A stretch of DNA of 64,000 nt from Paenibacillus sp. V4I3 (GCF_030817215.1 NZ_JAUSZA010000001.1:62001-126000); one strand, 5' to 3'. Positions 26,971 through 35,492 are shown, numbered from the stretch's first letter. A program made the numbers and translations. Notes: a model not told the origin generated them from the sequence alone.

Positions 26971-27861
26971 TTACAGAACTCTTTTGGCACCCACATATCT
27001 GGATCCCCAGTATGAACTGGCGAGACTATCTATCGTTACACCTCTAGACGTTGTCGCCGAAATGAATTGATCATTCCCCAGATAAATACCAACGTGATTT
27101 ACACTGCCTGCTGCAAAAAACACAAGATCTCCAACCTTCAAGTCCGTAACTCTGGTTCCTGCTTGATCGTACATTTGAACTGAAGTTCTGGGTAGATCAA
27201 TGCCTTTAGCTTCGTACAAATAGCGCACAAATCCGGAACAATCAAACCCTCTGGGTGTTGTGCCTCCCCAAACGTATGGCGTACCCATGAACGTATTTGC
27301 TGTTTGCACGATTTGATCAGACATGGATGGTTTAGCCACCGCTACTGCCTTTGGAGCTGGTGATGGTGGTGGCGCAATCCAGGCTGGCTTGTGGGACTTG
27401 CCATCGACATTCACAATCGCGATACGATTCGCTTCATTCCACTCAATTGGGGAACCGAATGTTTCAGTAATGAAACGCAAGGGTACATACGTATTACCTT
27501 GATAAAGCGTTGGACTGCTTTCCAGACTAATTTTCTTGCTGTTCACAATCGCCTGCTTTTCGTCGGTTGTCAATTGAATTGTCTGCTGCTTGTTCATCAA
27601 CGTGACCACTATTTCGCTTTCCTGCTTCGCCCAGCCTACTTGATAACCCAATTTCTCAGATAGTACTCGCAGAGGAACTTGCAGCGTTCCTGCGTTGTCA
27701 ATAAATGGCTGTACTTCTGGGAACTGAATCAACTCATCGTTGACCTGTACTTTCACAGTGGATGTAGATGATGCGGCTTGAACTGAGGGAGCGGAAAACA
27801 TGGATACTGCTGCACAAACAAATGCGCATGAACAAATAAAGCTTTTTGTGAAAAATTTCAA
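26971..27861 (-). CDS. exported NlpC/P60 peptidase with stalk domain
   Basis: Secreted cell-wall hydrolase of 296 residues. A signal peptide ends near AASSTS; a copper-amine-oxidase-like stalk domain (about 35-150) is followed by a Pro/Ala linker and an NlpC/P60 domain (about 185-296) with catalytic Cys in FDCSGFVRY and His in VNHVGIYLG. It should cut gamma-D-Glu-diaminoacid bonds in peptidoglycan. The start is a TTG at 27861 with AAGGAGG 8 bases upstream. A c-di-AMP riboswitch lies directly before it, the common arrangement for wall hydrolases. Confidence 0.9.
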   Translation of the reverse strand: MKFFTKSFICSCAFVCAAVSMFSAPSVQAASSTSTVKVQVNDELIQFPEVQPFIDNAGTLQVPLRVLSEKLGYQVGWAKQESEIVVTLMNKQQTIQLTTDEKQAIVNSKKISLESSPTLYQGNTYVPLRFITETFGSPIEWNEANRIAIVNVDGKSHKPAWIAPPPSPAPKAVAVAKPSMSDQIVQTANTFMGTPYVWGGTTPRGFDCSGFVRYLYEAKGIDLPRTSVQMYDQAGTRVTDLKVGDLVFFAAGSVNHVGIYLGNDQFISATTSRGVTIDSLASSYWGSRYVGAKRVL

Positions 27862-27873
27862 AAACTTTTCCTC

Positions 27874-28012
27874 CTTGAAGCCTCCGAGGTTAGTTGACGG
27901 GTTCGGGAAGAGGTTTCCCTAGCGCGCTCAGTTTATTAAACAGCTGAGCATTCATTCACCCCAAGTAAAGAAGTCCCCCGTACCAGAGCTTTTGCTGCTC
28001 CAAGATTCGGCA
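27874..28012 (-). promoter_or_regulatory. c-di-AMP riboswitch (ydaO/yuaA class)
   Basis: The minus-strand leader carries the class signatures: GGGGTGAATG, CTAGGGAAAC, then GAACCCGTCAACTAACC and TCGGAGGC at the 3' edge. This class binds cyclic di-AMP and usually turns off wall hydrolase and potassium genes. Here the aptamer ends almost on the AAGGAGG of the NlpC/P60 gene and no terminator stem is seen in between, so control may be at translation start. Confidence 0.88.
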
Positions 28013-28100
28013 TTTTTTGTCTATGTTAGACTAGCATAGTTGGACTGTTAGTTTCAACTTTTGCATAGTGGTAATAGTTTCCACAAGAAAGTCTCTCGTA

Positions 28101-28781
28101 TTAATTGCTTATCGTTTCAACTTCGGCAGCGAGCACATATTTGATCTTCTTGATTTTGGTGTAAACAGTTGTCGTACGATGTTTGTCTGCAGTGGAAATT
28201 ACCAACTGAATTTGTTGGTTCTCGTTTAAGTCCTTGATTTTGATATGCTTCACCTTCATGTATTCTGCGCTGATTTGATCGATAAGTGTAGACATGTCCC
28301 CTTCAGGACTGAATATAATATTGATCGCCAAGTCCTTCTCCCTCAGCTTTTGAGGGCCGAGCAGCTTAATAAAGATCGGAAACAGATTGATTGCGAAAAT
28401 AATAAGAATAACAGCCAAAGTCGCCTCTTGATAAAATCCTGCTCCCGTTGCGATGCCAAGAGCGGAAGCCGCCCATACCAATGCCGCGGTCGTAAGTCCT
28501 GAAATAATCTCATTACCTCGTCTTAAAATAACGCCAGCCCCGATAAAGCCTACTCCGCTTATGATTTGAGCCGCTAGCCTCATAGGGTCCATATTTGTAT
28601 ATCCGGGGATAGAGTACTTTTGAACAGCTCCTATCGATACAATAGTGATTAAGCAGCTTGCCACCGAAATCACCATACTCGTTTTCATACCCAATGGTTT
28701 ATGCTTGAGTTGACGGTCAATCCCGATCAACAGACCTAATAACAGCGCCATCCCTAGTTTCTCCAAAACAAGAAGACTCAT
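28101..28781 (-). CDS. MgtC/SapB-family membrane protein
   Basis: Protein of 226 residues: four to five helices with the MgtC signature (RLAAQIISGVGFIGAGVILRR) and a C-terminal ACT-like cytoplasmic domain. MgtC proteins are linked to magnesium limitation and ATP synthase or phosphate control. GGGGA lies close ahead of the ATG. No magnesium riboswitch was noticed in the short upstream gap, which holds the terminator of the preceding operon. Confidence 0.88.
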   Translation of the reverse strand: MSLLVLEKLGMALLLGLLIGIDRQLKHKPLGMKTSMVISVASCLITIVSIGAVQKYSIPGYTNMDPMRLAAQIISGVGFIGAGVILRRGNEIISGLTTAALVWAASALGIATGAGFYQEATLAVILIIFAINLFPIFIKLLGPQKLREKDLAINIIFSPEGDMSTLIDQISAEYMKVKHIKIKDLNENQQIQLVISTADKHRTTTVYTKIKKIKYVLAAEVETISN

Positions 28782-28814
28782 TTCATGTCCCCATTCCTAA
28801 AGATAAAATGAAAG

Positions 28815-28845
28815 GTAAAGCCCCGGAATCCGGGGCTTTTTGCAT
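28815..28845. terminator. terminator of the ugp operon
   Basis: A perfect 10-bp stem (AAAGCCCCGG / CCGGGGCTTT) with a 3-nt loop. The T-run is longest on the plus strand, with only TTTA on the minus side, but its place right after the GDPD stop makes it the likely end of that operon. Confidence 0.7.
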
Positions 28846-28855
28846 AGAAATTTTT

Positions 28856-29599
28856 TCACTTGGAATCATGCGTTTGCAACAAATCTTTTAACCTTCCAGG
28901 GAAGTCCGTAATGATACCCGAAACCCCAAGCCCAGTTAGATGCAGCAGATCATTTACTTCATTTGCCGTATAAGGGTAGATATAAAGCCCGCTCTCTGTC
29001 GCCTTCATCACATCCTCGGCATCCAACATTTGAAAGTAAGGATGAAGCGAGTATACCTTCACATCAAAACTGCGCGCGTATGCGGTAGGATCAAGCAATT
29101 TGGATTGATACAAAAGACCGATCTTGGCTTCCGGTTCCGTTTGTTTGATCCTTCTGACACACTTATGGTCGAATGATGAAACGATGACATTATTCAAACG
29201 GTTACGCCTGCGCAGAAATTCAACTATCTTATGCTCCATTCTGCCATCGTAGGAGTATTTGATTTCCACATTAATCATAATGTTATCGGGTACAAGATCA
29301 AAGACTTCGTCCAAAGTAGGTACGGTCTCCCCTTTGAACTCATCGCCAAACCAAAGACCAGCATCATAGGTTTTGATTTCCGATAAGCTTTTCTCCACTA
29401 TCAGGCCTTTCCCGTTTGTGGTCCGGTCTAACGTCATATCATGACAAACGACAATTTCATCTTCGGCGGTCAAATGAACGTCAAGCTCAATCCCTTCGCA
29501 TCCCTGGCTTAACCCAAGCCGGAAAGCAGCGAGCGTATTTTCTGGAGCCATTCCTTTGGCCCCACGATGTGCAATAATCATCGGTTTGTTACTAAGCAT
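28856..29599 (-). CDS. ugpQ: glycerophosphodiester phosphodiesterase
   Basis: Cytoplasmic GDPD of 247 residues that splits glycerophosphodiesters into glycerol-3-phosphate and an alcohol. The motifs are AHRGAKGMAPENT, ELDVHLT and CHDMTLDRTT. No signal peptide is present, consistent with a substrate imported by the linked ABC transporter. AAAGGAAACAGG precedes the ATG, and the gap to ugpB is 44 bp. The symbol is by homology and context with the UgpABCEQ system; no ATPase gene lies in this operon. Confidence 0.9.
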   Translation of the reverse strand: MLSNKPMIIAHRGAKGMAPENTLAAFRLGLSQGCEGIELDVHLTAEDEIVVCHDMTLDRTTNGKGLIVEKSLSEIKTYDAGLWFGDEFKGETVPTLDEVFDLVPDNIMINVEIKYSYDGRMEHKIVEFLRRRNRLNNVIVSSFDHKCVRRIKQTEPEAKIGLLYQSKLLDPTAYARSFDVKVYSLHPYFQMLDAEDVMKATESGLYIYPYTANEVNDLLHLTGLGVSGIITDFPGRLKDLLQTHDSK

Positions 29600-29643
29600 T
29601 CCTGTTTCCTTTCCGGCAAGTGGACTTAAGCCTCTTTACATAA

Positions 29644-31014
29644 TTATTTGACTGTTTTGTTGTAAGTTTGAATCTTCGAAGTGATCTCTTTTTCCGCTGC
29701 ATCCAATGCTTCCTTCGGAGTTTTCTTGTTGTTAAGCACTTCTTCGATCGCCCCTTCAACAATTTGTCTTGCTTCAGGGAATACACCCATTACCGCGCCC
29801 TGCGTAGCTGTGTTTAACTTCGTTTGGTGCAGTTGATCAATCGCCGTCTGGAATTGAGGGAACTTTTTCAGGTTTTCCTTTACAAGGTCTTCGTCATAGG
29901 CTTTTTTGGTAATCGGGAAGTACCCCGTATTGACGTGCCAGTAAGCCTGCTCCTTAGGTGTAGTCAGAAATTTGATGAAATCCCAAGTGGATTTCTGCTC
30001 ATCATCTGGGCGGTTATTCATGACCCATAAGCTGGCTCCACCGACAATAACACCACCTTCTTTCGCATCTGCCGGCTTCGGCAAGAAGCTGGTTCCCACT
30101 TCGAATTTACCGCTGGCGCTGTCAACAAGACCCTTAAGCGCCGCTGTGGATTCCAGAATCATACCTACCTGACCTGCGGAAAATGCTTTTTTGGAATCGT
30201 CTGTTTTGCGTCCCAGATTGTTAGCCGCTTTGGTGTCAATAAGATCCTTCCACCAAGTCAGTACCTTCACACCTGGCTCCGTGTTCACCTGCGATTGGGT
30301 TGCATTAGAGGTGCGACCGTTTCCGTTGTTTACGTATTCGGCGCCTTGATTGGCAAAGAGCTGCTCCATGAACCAGCCATAAATCGCAAAGTTTGCCCCG
30401 GTAGCTTTACCTGATTTGGTAATGGCATCAGCAGCAACTTTCAATTCCTCGAATGTTTTTGGAGGTTTCGCAGGATCTAGACCAGCTGCTTTAAACAAAT
30501 CTTTATTATAATAAAGAACCGGATTCGACGTGTTGAACGGCATCGAGTAAAGTTTGCCACCTAAAGTATAGTAACCGGCAATGTTCGGCTCCAGCTGTGT
30601 CAAATCCCACTTATCCGCATCAATGAAGTTTTGCATGGGTGTAATTGCTTTGGAATCAATCATGAAGCGGCTGCCGATCTCATACATCTGGACGACCGAA
30701 GGGCCTTCGCTTGTACCCATCGACGCCTTTAATTTGCTAAGCAGGTCGTCGTAATTTCCTTGGTACACCGCTTCTACCTTGATTTTATTCTGAGAAGCAT
30801 TATAATCGGCGACCAGTTGATCAACAACTTTCGTATTTGCTCCACCCATCGCATGCCAGAAAATGACTTTCTTAGGTCCGCTTGCCTCAATTGCTCCAGA
30901 TTTCGTTGCTTCTGGTTTCTTGCTTTCTGTACTTTCCCCCATATTTACGCTGCATGCCGCAAGGAAAACCATCGATGCCGTTAAAACTAAACCCGTTAAC
31001 TTTTTTTTCCCCAT
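29644..31014 (-). CDS. ugpB: glycerol-3-phosphate/glycerophosphodiester binding lipoprotein
   Basis: Extracytoplasmic solute-binding lipoprotein of 456 residues. The lipobox is FLAAC near residue 20, followed by a Ser/Lys/Glu linker and the UgpB-like opening FWHAMGGANTKVVDQLV. Binds substrate outside the cell and delivers it to UgpA/UgpE. GGAG lies about 11 bases before the ATG. The substrate is inferred from UgpB similarity and from the GDPD gene downstream. Confidence 0.88.
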   Translation of the reverse strand: MGKKKLTGLVLTASMVFLAACSVNMGESTESKKPEATKSGAIEASGPKKVIFWHAMGGANTKVVDQLVADYNASQNKIKVEAVYQGNYDDLLSKLKASMGTSEGPSVVQMYEIGSRFMIDSKAITPMQNFIDADKWDLTQLEPNIAGYYTLGGKLYSMPFNTSNPVLYYNKDLFKAAGLDPAKPPKTFEELKVAADAITKSGKATGANFAIYGWFMEQLFANQGAEYVNNGNGRTSNATQSQVNTEPGVKVLTWWKDLIDTKAANNLGRKTDDSKKAFSAGQVGMILESTAALKGLVDSASGKFEVGTSFLPKPADAKEGGVIVGGASLWVMNNRPDDEQKSTWDFIKFLTTPKEQAYWHVNTGYFPITKKAYDEDLVKENLKKFPQFQTAIDQLHQTKLNTATQGAVMGVFPEARQIVEGAIEEVLNNKKTPKEALDAAEKEITSKIQTYNKTVK

Positions 31015-31091
31015 TGTCTCTATCTCTCCTCGCTCAAAGTGGATACATATATATGATAAGCCTGTTAGGTAACAGACGGATCATCGCTCGC

Positions 31092-31916
31092 TTAACCTTT
31101 AACAGCACCCGCGGTAATTCCACGTACTAATTGTTTCACACCTAAAGCCAATAAAAGGAAAGAAGGAAGCAGAACGATCGTAACTCCCGCCAAAATCAAA
31201 TTCCACGACATGACTTCCGCATGCTGCAGCATAGAAACCCCGATTTGCACCGTTCTCATGGACGCCCTATTTGTAATTAACAGGGGCCATAAATAGTGGT
31301 TCCAGTGCGTAAGGAAGACATAAACCCCCAAAGTAGACAGCGCAGGACGGGATAGCGGAAGTACGATAGAGAAAAAATTCCGGAGATGCCCGCATCCGTC
31401 GATTTTTGCCGCATCAAACAGCTCATTAGGCAGCTGAAGGAAAAACTGGCGAAGCAGGAAAACCCCGAAAGCTCCCGCCATAAAGGGAACGATCAGCCCC
31501 TGGTAGCTGTCCATCCATCCCCAATTTTTGATGGTCAAATAATTAGGAATAATGGTGACTTCCCATGGAATCATCATGGTCGAAAGAAAAACGGCGAACA
31601 ATACTTTCTTTCCTTTGAAATTCAGGAACGAAAAAGCGTAAGCGGCCAAACTGGACGTGATAACCTGACTTACCGTAATCCCCGAAGATACAATAAAGCT
31701 GTTCAGGATAAAGCGCACGATTGGAAAGCCCGAAATAGCGTTCTTGAAGTTCTCAAGATACAACTGAGAAGGAAATAATGGCGGTGGGAAGTTAGAAACT
31801 TCCTTCTCTGTCATAAACGATGAGGATACCGTAAATAAAAGCGGATACAAAACGACAAGGGCCAGCACAAGCAGCAACAAGTAATTCAGGGTGGGTGCGA
31901 TCCTTTTCGCGATCAT
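31092..31916 (-). CDS. ugpE: ABC permease, UgpE-like
   Basis: Inner permease of 274 residues with six membrane segments and the EAA loop FDAAKIDGCGHLRNFFSIVL that contacts the ATPase. Its ATG overlaps the stop of ugpA in an ATGA arrangement, so the two are translated as a pair. It forms the channel with UgpA. No dedicated ATPase gene is present nearby; a shared MsmX/UgpC-type ATPase elsewhere is likely. Confidence 0.9.
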   Translation of the reverse strand: MIAKRIAPTLNYLLLLVLALVVLYPLLFTVSSSFMTEKEVSNFPPPLFPSQLYLENFKNAISGFPIVRFILNSFIVSSGITVSQVITSSLAAYAFSFLNFKGKKVLFAVFLSTMMIPWEVTIIPNYLTIKNWGWMDSYQGLIVPFMAGAFGVFLLRQFFLQLPNELFDAAKIDGCGHLRNFFSIVLPLSRPALSTLGVYVFLTHWNHYLWPLLITNRASMRTVQIGVSMLQHAEVMSWNLILAGVTIVLLPSFLLLALGVKQLVRGITAGAVKG

Positions 31917-32845
31917 TGATAATGCACCTTCTTTTCTAAAACTTTAAACTGCACCACAGTCAAAATCATGATAATCACAAAGAGAACCAAAGCCTGAGCA
32001 CTTCCGATTCCGAAACGGAAATTAACGAAAGCGTCCTGATAGATGGAATACACGATCACATTGGTCGAATTCATCGGACCACCTTTTGTCAAAATATGAA
32101 TCTGTCCAAAGGCTTGGAAGGCTCCGATCACTGACACAATAAGGGCAAAAAATATCGTGGGTGACAAAAGCGGAAGAACGATTTGGATAAATGTCCGTGT
32201 TGGGCCTGAACCATCAATTTTAGCGCTTTCATAAATTTCTTCCGGAACCCCTTGAAGACCACTGGATAGCACAATGAACAGAAATCCCATATTCATCCAT
32301 ATCGTCAACAGGGAGATCGAAACCAGTGCCCACGAAGGGCTCGTTAACCAAGGGATCGGTTCAATATGTGCAATGCTTAGAAAGTAATTCAGCATCCCTG
32401 CTGTCGGATGGAACAGCAAGAACCAGATAATCGACCCCGTACCTACCGATATGACGATAGGCAGAGAAAATATGAACTGGAATACTTTCATGCCCCGCAG
32501 TTTGTTGTGGGTGATCGCTGCCAAAAATAAGGACCATACGATTGAGGTAGGTACCGTAAACAAGATAAACAACAACGTCACTTTTAAATTCGAATAAAAC
32601 TGTCCCGATGCAAGTAAATCGATAAAATTATCAAGCCCGACAAATTCAACGACCCTACCGCGAGGGTCCGTGAGCGTCATACTCAGGTAGACTGATTTGA
32701 CCATCGGATAAAAAAGGAATGCAGCAAACAAGACTAAGGAAGGTGCCAGAAATAAATAAGCTAATATGTTCTCCTCCCACTTCTTTTTCCTTGCTGATAC
32801 ACTTTCAGTTGTCTCTCGATTTAAAGCGCTTTCATTTACTAACAA
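31913..32845 (-). CDS. ugpA: ABC permease, UgpA-like
   Basis: Permease of 310 residues with six membrane segments and the EAA-type loop YESAKIDGSGPTRTFIQIVL. First gene of the operon. The start is a TTG at 32845 with AGAGGGG nine bases upstream; the nearby ATG is in a different frame. A CcpA-type cre site overlaps codons 4-9, and a strong sigma-A promoter lies about 210 bp upstream. Confidence 0.88.
   Translation of the reverse strand: MLVNESALNRETTESVSARKKKWEENILAYLFLAPSLVLFAAFLFYPMVKSVYLSMTLTDPRGRVVEFVGLDNFIDLLASGQFYSNLKVTLLFILFTVPTSIVWSLFLAAITHNKLRGMKVFQFIFSLPIVISVGTGSIIWFLLFHPTAGMLNYFLSIAHIEPIPWLTSPSWALVSISLLTIWMNMGFLFIVLSSGLQGVPEEIYESAKIDGSGPTRTFIQIVLPLLSPTIFFALIVSVIGAFQAFGQIHILTKGGPMNSTNVIVYSIYQDAFVNFRFGIGSAQALVLFVIIMILTVVQFKVLEKKVHYQ
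32821..32834. promoter_or_regulatory. putative cre (CcpA) site in the ugpA start region
   Basis: TTAAAGCGCTTTCA differs from the cre consensus TGWAANCGNTNWCA at one base only. It lies inside the first codons of ugpA, where CcpA would act as a roadblock, suggesting glucose repression of the operon. Confidence 0.6.
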
Positions 32846-32988
32846 AATAGCATACCCCTCTCTTTCAAAAAGTTACATTTTCACGCTAAGGGCATTCGGT
32901 TTCCCTGTATCGCTTTTCGTAACTCGTTAATTTCCGTCTCGCACATTCGGAGGAAACGGGTGAAAAGAGCGAAAAAAAACACATAAAC

Positions 32989-33009
32989 TGACATGCCCGT
33001 TTGACATGC
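32989..33009. promoter_or_regulatory. direct repeat in the ugp leader
   Basis: Two copies of TGACATGC are spaced 13 bp apart, 50-60 bp downstream of the -10 box of the ugp promoter. It may be a tandem binding site; no regulator is identified. Confidence 0.35.
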
Positions 33010-33057
33010 AATCTACGTGAATCTCCTTGTCTCCATCACAATTATTAACTTGTTCAC

Positions 33058-33087
33058 ATCATACACGCTAGTAACGGATACTGTCAA
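33058..33087 (-). promoter_or_regulatory. sigma-A promoter of the ugp operon
   Basis: TTGACA and TATGAT are separated by 18 bp on the minus strand. It would give a leader of roughly 200 nt before ugpA. Confidence 0.7.
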
Positions 33088-33309
33088 CCAAGATTTTCCA
33101 TGAGTTATCATTTATTTGATTAGAGCACATGCTACCCAATATTCTTCGAGCAGAAGCAGTGAGAATTCATGCACGCATCCCCTTCTTCCTTCACGGATCA
33201 TAAGAAAACGGCTTACGCCATCCTTGATTGAGAGAGTTTATAAAGTTTGATGCAAAGCAATCTACGCCTAATTAATGTCGTGCTGAAACATTCGCATACT
33301 TATCCCTGT

Positions 33310-33495
33310 AAAGTTGTACTTTGTACAACTTTAAGCAAGCTAATCCGTGTTTTCCAACCGAATGTTACAAAAAATACAACACTTTTAGCCTAAAGCAACT
33401 CTATAGCCAATAAAAAGGATAAATTGTTGTAGCACATACAACATTCTGAGCTGTCCAAGCAGAAATCAAGGAAATTGTTGTACGCAGTACAACTT
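33310..33495. repeat. cluster of GTTGTAC/GTACAAC dyads in a noncoding stretch
   Basis: Four related inverted repeats in 186 bp: a 10-bp perfect stem (AAAGTTGTAC / GTACAACTTT, 33310-33332), an imperfect one at 33363-33381, TGTTGTA/TACAACA (33425-33443), and GTTGTAC/GTACAAC (33477-33493). The surrounding gap (33100-33590) has no gene. They could be operators or small mobile palindromes. Confidence 0.75.
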
Positions 33496-33590
33496 GTCTT
33501 CCCAATTCTCTATTTCTTAAAAAAATCAGAAACAAAGCGCTAGAAAAGAATAGTTAGCTTCGTCGCTTTACCCCTAACCAATAATACTGT

Positions 33591-33620
33591 AAAAAAAGAC
33601 CACCCGAAGGTGGTCTTTTT
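33591..33620 (-). terminator. terminator, copy linked to the tRNA-Gly remnant
   Basis: Stem GACCACC / GGTGGTC with a CGAA loop and runs of A and T on both sides. It ends transcripts coming leftward from the tRNA cluster. Confidence 0.85.
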
Positions 33621-33642
33621 CTGTGAAGCGGGCGGCGGGAAT
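33593..33642 (-). repeat. duplicate of the tRNA-Gly 3' end plus terminator (copy A)
   Basis: This 50-bp stretch matches 33782-33831 with three differences; two of them are a compensating C-G to T-A change in the terminator stem. It includes the last 15 or so bases of tRNA-Gly but lacks the rest of the gene, so it is a decayed tRNA copy. Between the two copies, around 33740-33755, another T-arm-like fragment (GGTCGAACCC) is seen. Confidence 0.85.
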
Positions 33643-33781
33643 ACTCCAAATTCTTATTTAAAATGCTTCCTACGGAAGCGGCTAGTAGTATATTGGGACG
33701 CGCGTCCTACTTGGGTATATTCTATGATGTCTTCACGGACGGTCGAACCCATACGGCTTCTCTTCCTTTTCCGTTCAAACG

Positions 33782-33810
33782 AAAAAGATCACCCGAAGGT
33801 GATCTTTTCC
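33782..33810 (-). terminator. terminator directly after tRNA-Gly (copy B)
   Basis: Stem AAAAGATCACC / GGTGATCTTTT with a CGAA loop, located just after the 3' end of tRNA-Gly. Confidence 0.85.
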
Positions 33811-33815
33811 TGTGA

Positions 33816-33886
33816 AGCGGGCGGCGGGAATCGAACCCGCGCGATCAGCTTGGAAGGCTGAAGTTCTACCATTAAACTACGCCCGC
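33816..33886 (-). tRNA. tRNA-Gly (UCC)
   Basis: Cloverleaf with acceptor GCGGGCG/CGCCCGC, T-loop GGTTCGATTCC and anticodon TCC in the loop CTTCCAA. The CCA end is not encoded. A partial duplicate of its 3' end lies to the left. Confidence 0.93.
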
Positions 33887-33904
33887 GTATTATAAAGGGA
33901 TTGA

Positions 33905-33981
33905 TGGTCGGGACGACACGATTTGAACATGCGACCCCCTGCTCCCAAAGCAGGTGCTCTACCAAGCTGAGCTACGTCCCG
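33905..33981 (-). tRNA. tRNA-Pro (UGG)
   Basis: Acceptor CGGGACG/CGTCCCG, anticodon TGG, T-arm GTTCAAATC; CCA is encoded. Confidence 0.93.
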
Positions 33982-33997
33982 ATGCGTTTTATGAAAA

Positions 33998-34074
33998 TGG
34001 CGCGCCCTGAGAGATTCGAACTCCCGACCTTTTGATTCGTAGTCAAATACTCTATCCAGCTGAGCTAAGGGCGC
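33998..34074 (-). tRNA. tRNA-Arg (ACG)
   Basis: Acceptor GCGCCCT/AGGGCGC, anticodon ACG (wobble A probably modified to inosine), CCA encoded. Confidence 0.93.
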
Positions 34075-34082
34075 AAATTAAT

Positions 34083-34157
34083 TGGAGCGGAAGACGGGGA
34101 TCGAACCCGCGACCCTCGCCTTGGCAAGGCGATGCTCTACCGCTGAGCCACTTCCGC
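34083..34157 (-). tRNA. tRNA-Gly (GCC)
   Basis: Acceptor GCGGAAG/CTTCCGC, anticodon GCC, CCA encoded. It is the first gene of this four-tRNA cluster. Confidence 0.93.
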
Positions 34158-34259
34158 ATCGTATAATTGCATGTCATTCTCGCTTACGTTTCTCCGAGGC
34201 GACAAGGAATAATATATCAGGAATTAAAGACAAATGCAAATGTTTTTTATATCCATTTT

Positions 34260-34958
34260 TTATTTGATGAAAATACCGCCAAACGGCAGTACTTCTTTGG
34301 CTATGCGACGCAATAGACTGTCATTTCTCATATGCTCATCCAATTTGCGATCTGGCTTACAGGGCTGCATGAGAACATGACCTTGCCCCGTCATTTCCCA
34401 ATGATAATTCATATGCTGACTGGCCAGTGTATTGCCGTACACACACAGACGCAGCTGAGCATTACGCGGATAGGCAACAAGGCAGTTTATATCGACATAT
34501 AAAGGCTGCTTAACATCCAGTGCCATTTGGTAAATCGGTCCTGCAGTCAGAAGTCCTATTTTGCCTGGACCTTTAAACTGCATTTTCACAAGATCCTGCG
34601 TAATCAGTGTATTCTTAACATTTTGCAGATGAGAAGTGTAGCTGACTCCCTCAGTATAAAACAAAACATGTCGAAATTCATACAGAAGATCATCATCCGC
34701 TCCTATAAGTATTACAGCCATGCTATACCCTTCAGGGAGCCCTAGCATTACATTGGCAGGACCATGCAGCCGTGACTGGACAAAACGCCTCTTCCTATAC
34801 ATACTAGGCAGCTTCATTAACGAATCTTCTCTCTGCTCAGACTTCCCTTGGAAAGCAACAATTTGGTTCGGATGCAGCACATGAACAGACTCACCCTGTT
34901 CGATGCACATTGTAGCTATCTTTGCATGTGAGCTTACTTCTTCGAAAGATACCTCCAT
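34260..34958 (-). CDS. AIM24-family protein
   Basis: Protein of 232 residues with the beta-rich single-domain look of the AIM24/TIGR00266 family (segments VLFYTEGVSY, MQFKGPGKIGLLTAGP and LYVDINCLVAYP). No signal peptide. The molecular role of the family is unknown in bacteria. The ATG at 34958 has GGAGG nine bases upstream, better than a GTG two codons earlier. It starts 28 bp after the coiled-coil membrane protein stop, so the two probably form an operon. Confidence 0.72.
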   Translation of the reverse strand: MEVSFEEVSSHAKIATMCIEQGESVHVLHPNQIVAFQGKSEQREDSLMKLPSMYRKRRFVQSRLHGPANVMLGLPEGYSMAVILIGADDDLLYEFRHVLFYTEGVSYTSHLQNVKNTLITQDLVKMQFKGPGKIGLLTAGPIYQMALDVKQPLYVDINCLVAYPRNAQLRLCVYGNTLASQHMNYHWEMTGQGHVLMQPCKPDRKLDEHMRNDSLLRRIAKEVLPFGGIFIK

Positions 34959-34986
34959 ACACACCGACCTCCTCGTAAGACTACCT

Positions 34987-35442
34987 CTATCTCATTCCGC
35001 GCTTTTGCCTCCTCCAGACAATGAATCGAAACACGCGGCCCAGCACAAAATAAAAAAGAACCAGCAAAACAGCCGTCACAGCCATATAGGTTAATTTCCG
35101 ATTTCGCTTTTCTTTATCTAGGGCTACTTGTTCCATGGCCTTCAAGCGTTCTTGCAATTGTTCATTTTCCCTTTTAAGAGTTTCGTTTTGCCCAAGAAGC
35201 CGTTCCTCAGTTTCTTCCGAATGCCGTATGGCTTCGGAAAGCTTGTCCTTCTGATCCTCTAATTGCTGCTTCGTAGTCTCATAGTCCTTCTGAATTTGTT
35301 CCACATTCTCTGGCAGTTGATATATGTCTTTCACCCGATCCAACCATGAGGCTTGGACAGCAGAAGCTGGATACATAATGGCCATTAAGATCACAAGTAC
35401 GCCTAGACCTTTACCAATCCCAAAGATTTTACGTGTCCGCAT
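34987..35442 (-). CDS. membrane-anchored coiled-coil protein
   Basis: Protein of about 151 residues: an N-terminal signal or anchor helix (about 10-30), a long heptad-patterned coiled coil (about 45-115, rich in Glu, Lys and Gln), and a C-terminal membrane helix with a strongly basic tail. The ATG at 35442 has GGGGAGG eight bases upstream. The coiled coil would lie outside the membrane between two anchors. Co-transcribed with the AIM24-like gene; function unknown. Confidence 0.65.
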   Translation of the reverse strand: MRTRKIFGIGKGLGVLVILMAIMYPASAVQASWLDRVKDIYQLPENVEQIQKDYETTKQQLEDQKDKLSEAIRHSEETEERLLGQNETLKRENEQLQERLKAMEQVALDKEKRNRKLTYMAVTAVLLVLFYFVLGRVFRFIVWRRQKRGMR

Positions 35443-35492
35443 CTGCCGTCCCTCCCCTAGTCTCGACATTTTCTTTTATTTTACCGCAAAAA

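Noticed and set aside
33310..33495. CRISPR array
   Set aside because: The repeats are short dyads of differing sequence with irregular spacing and no cas genes are present.
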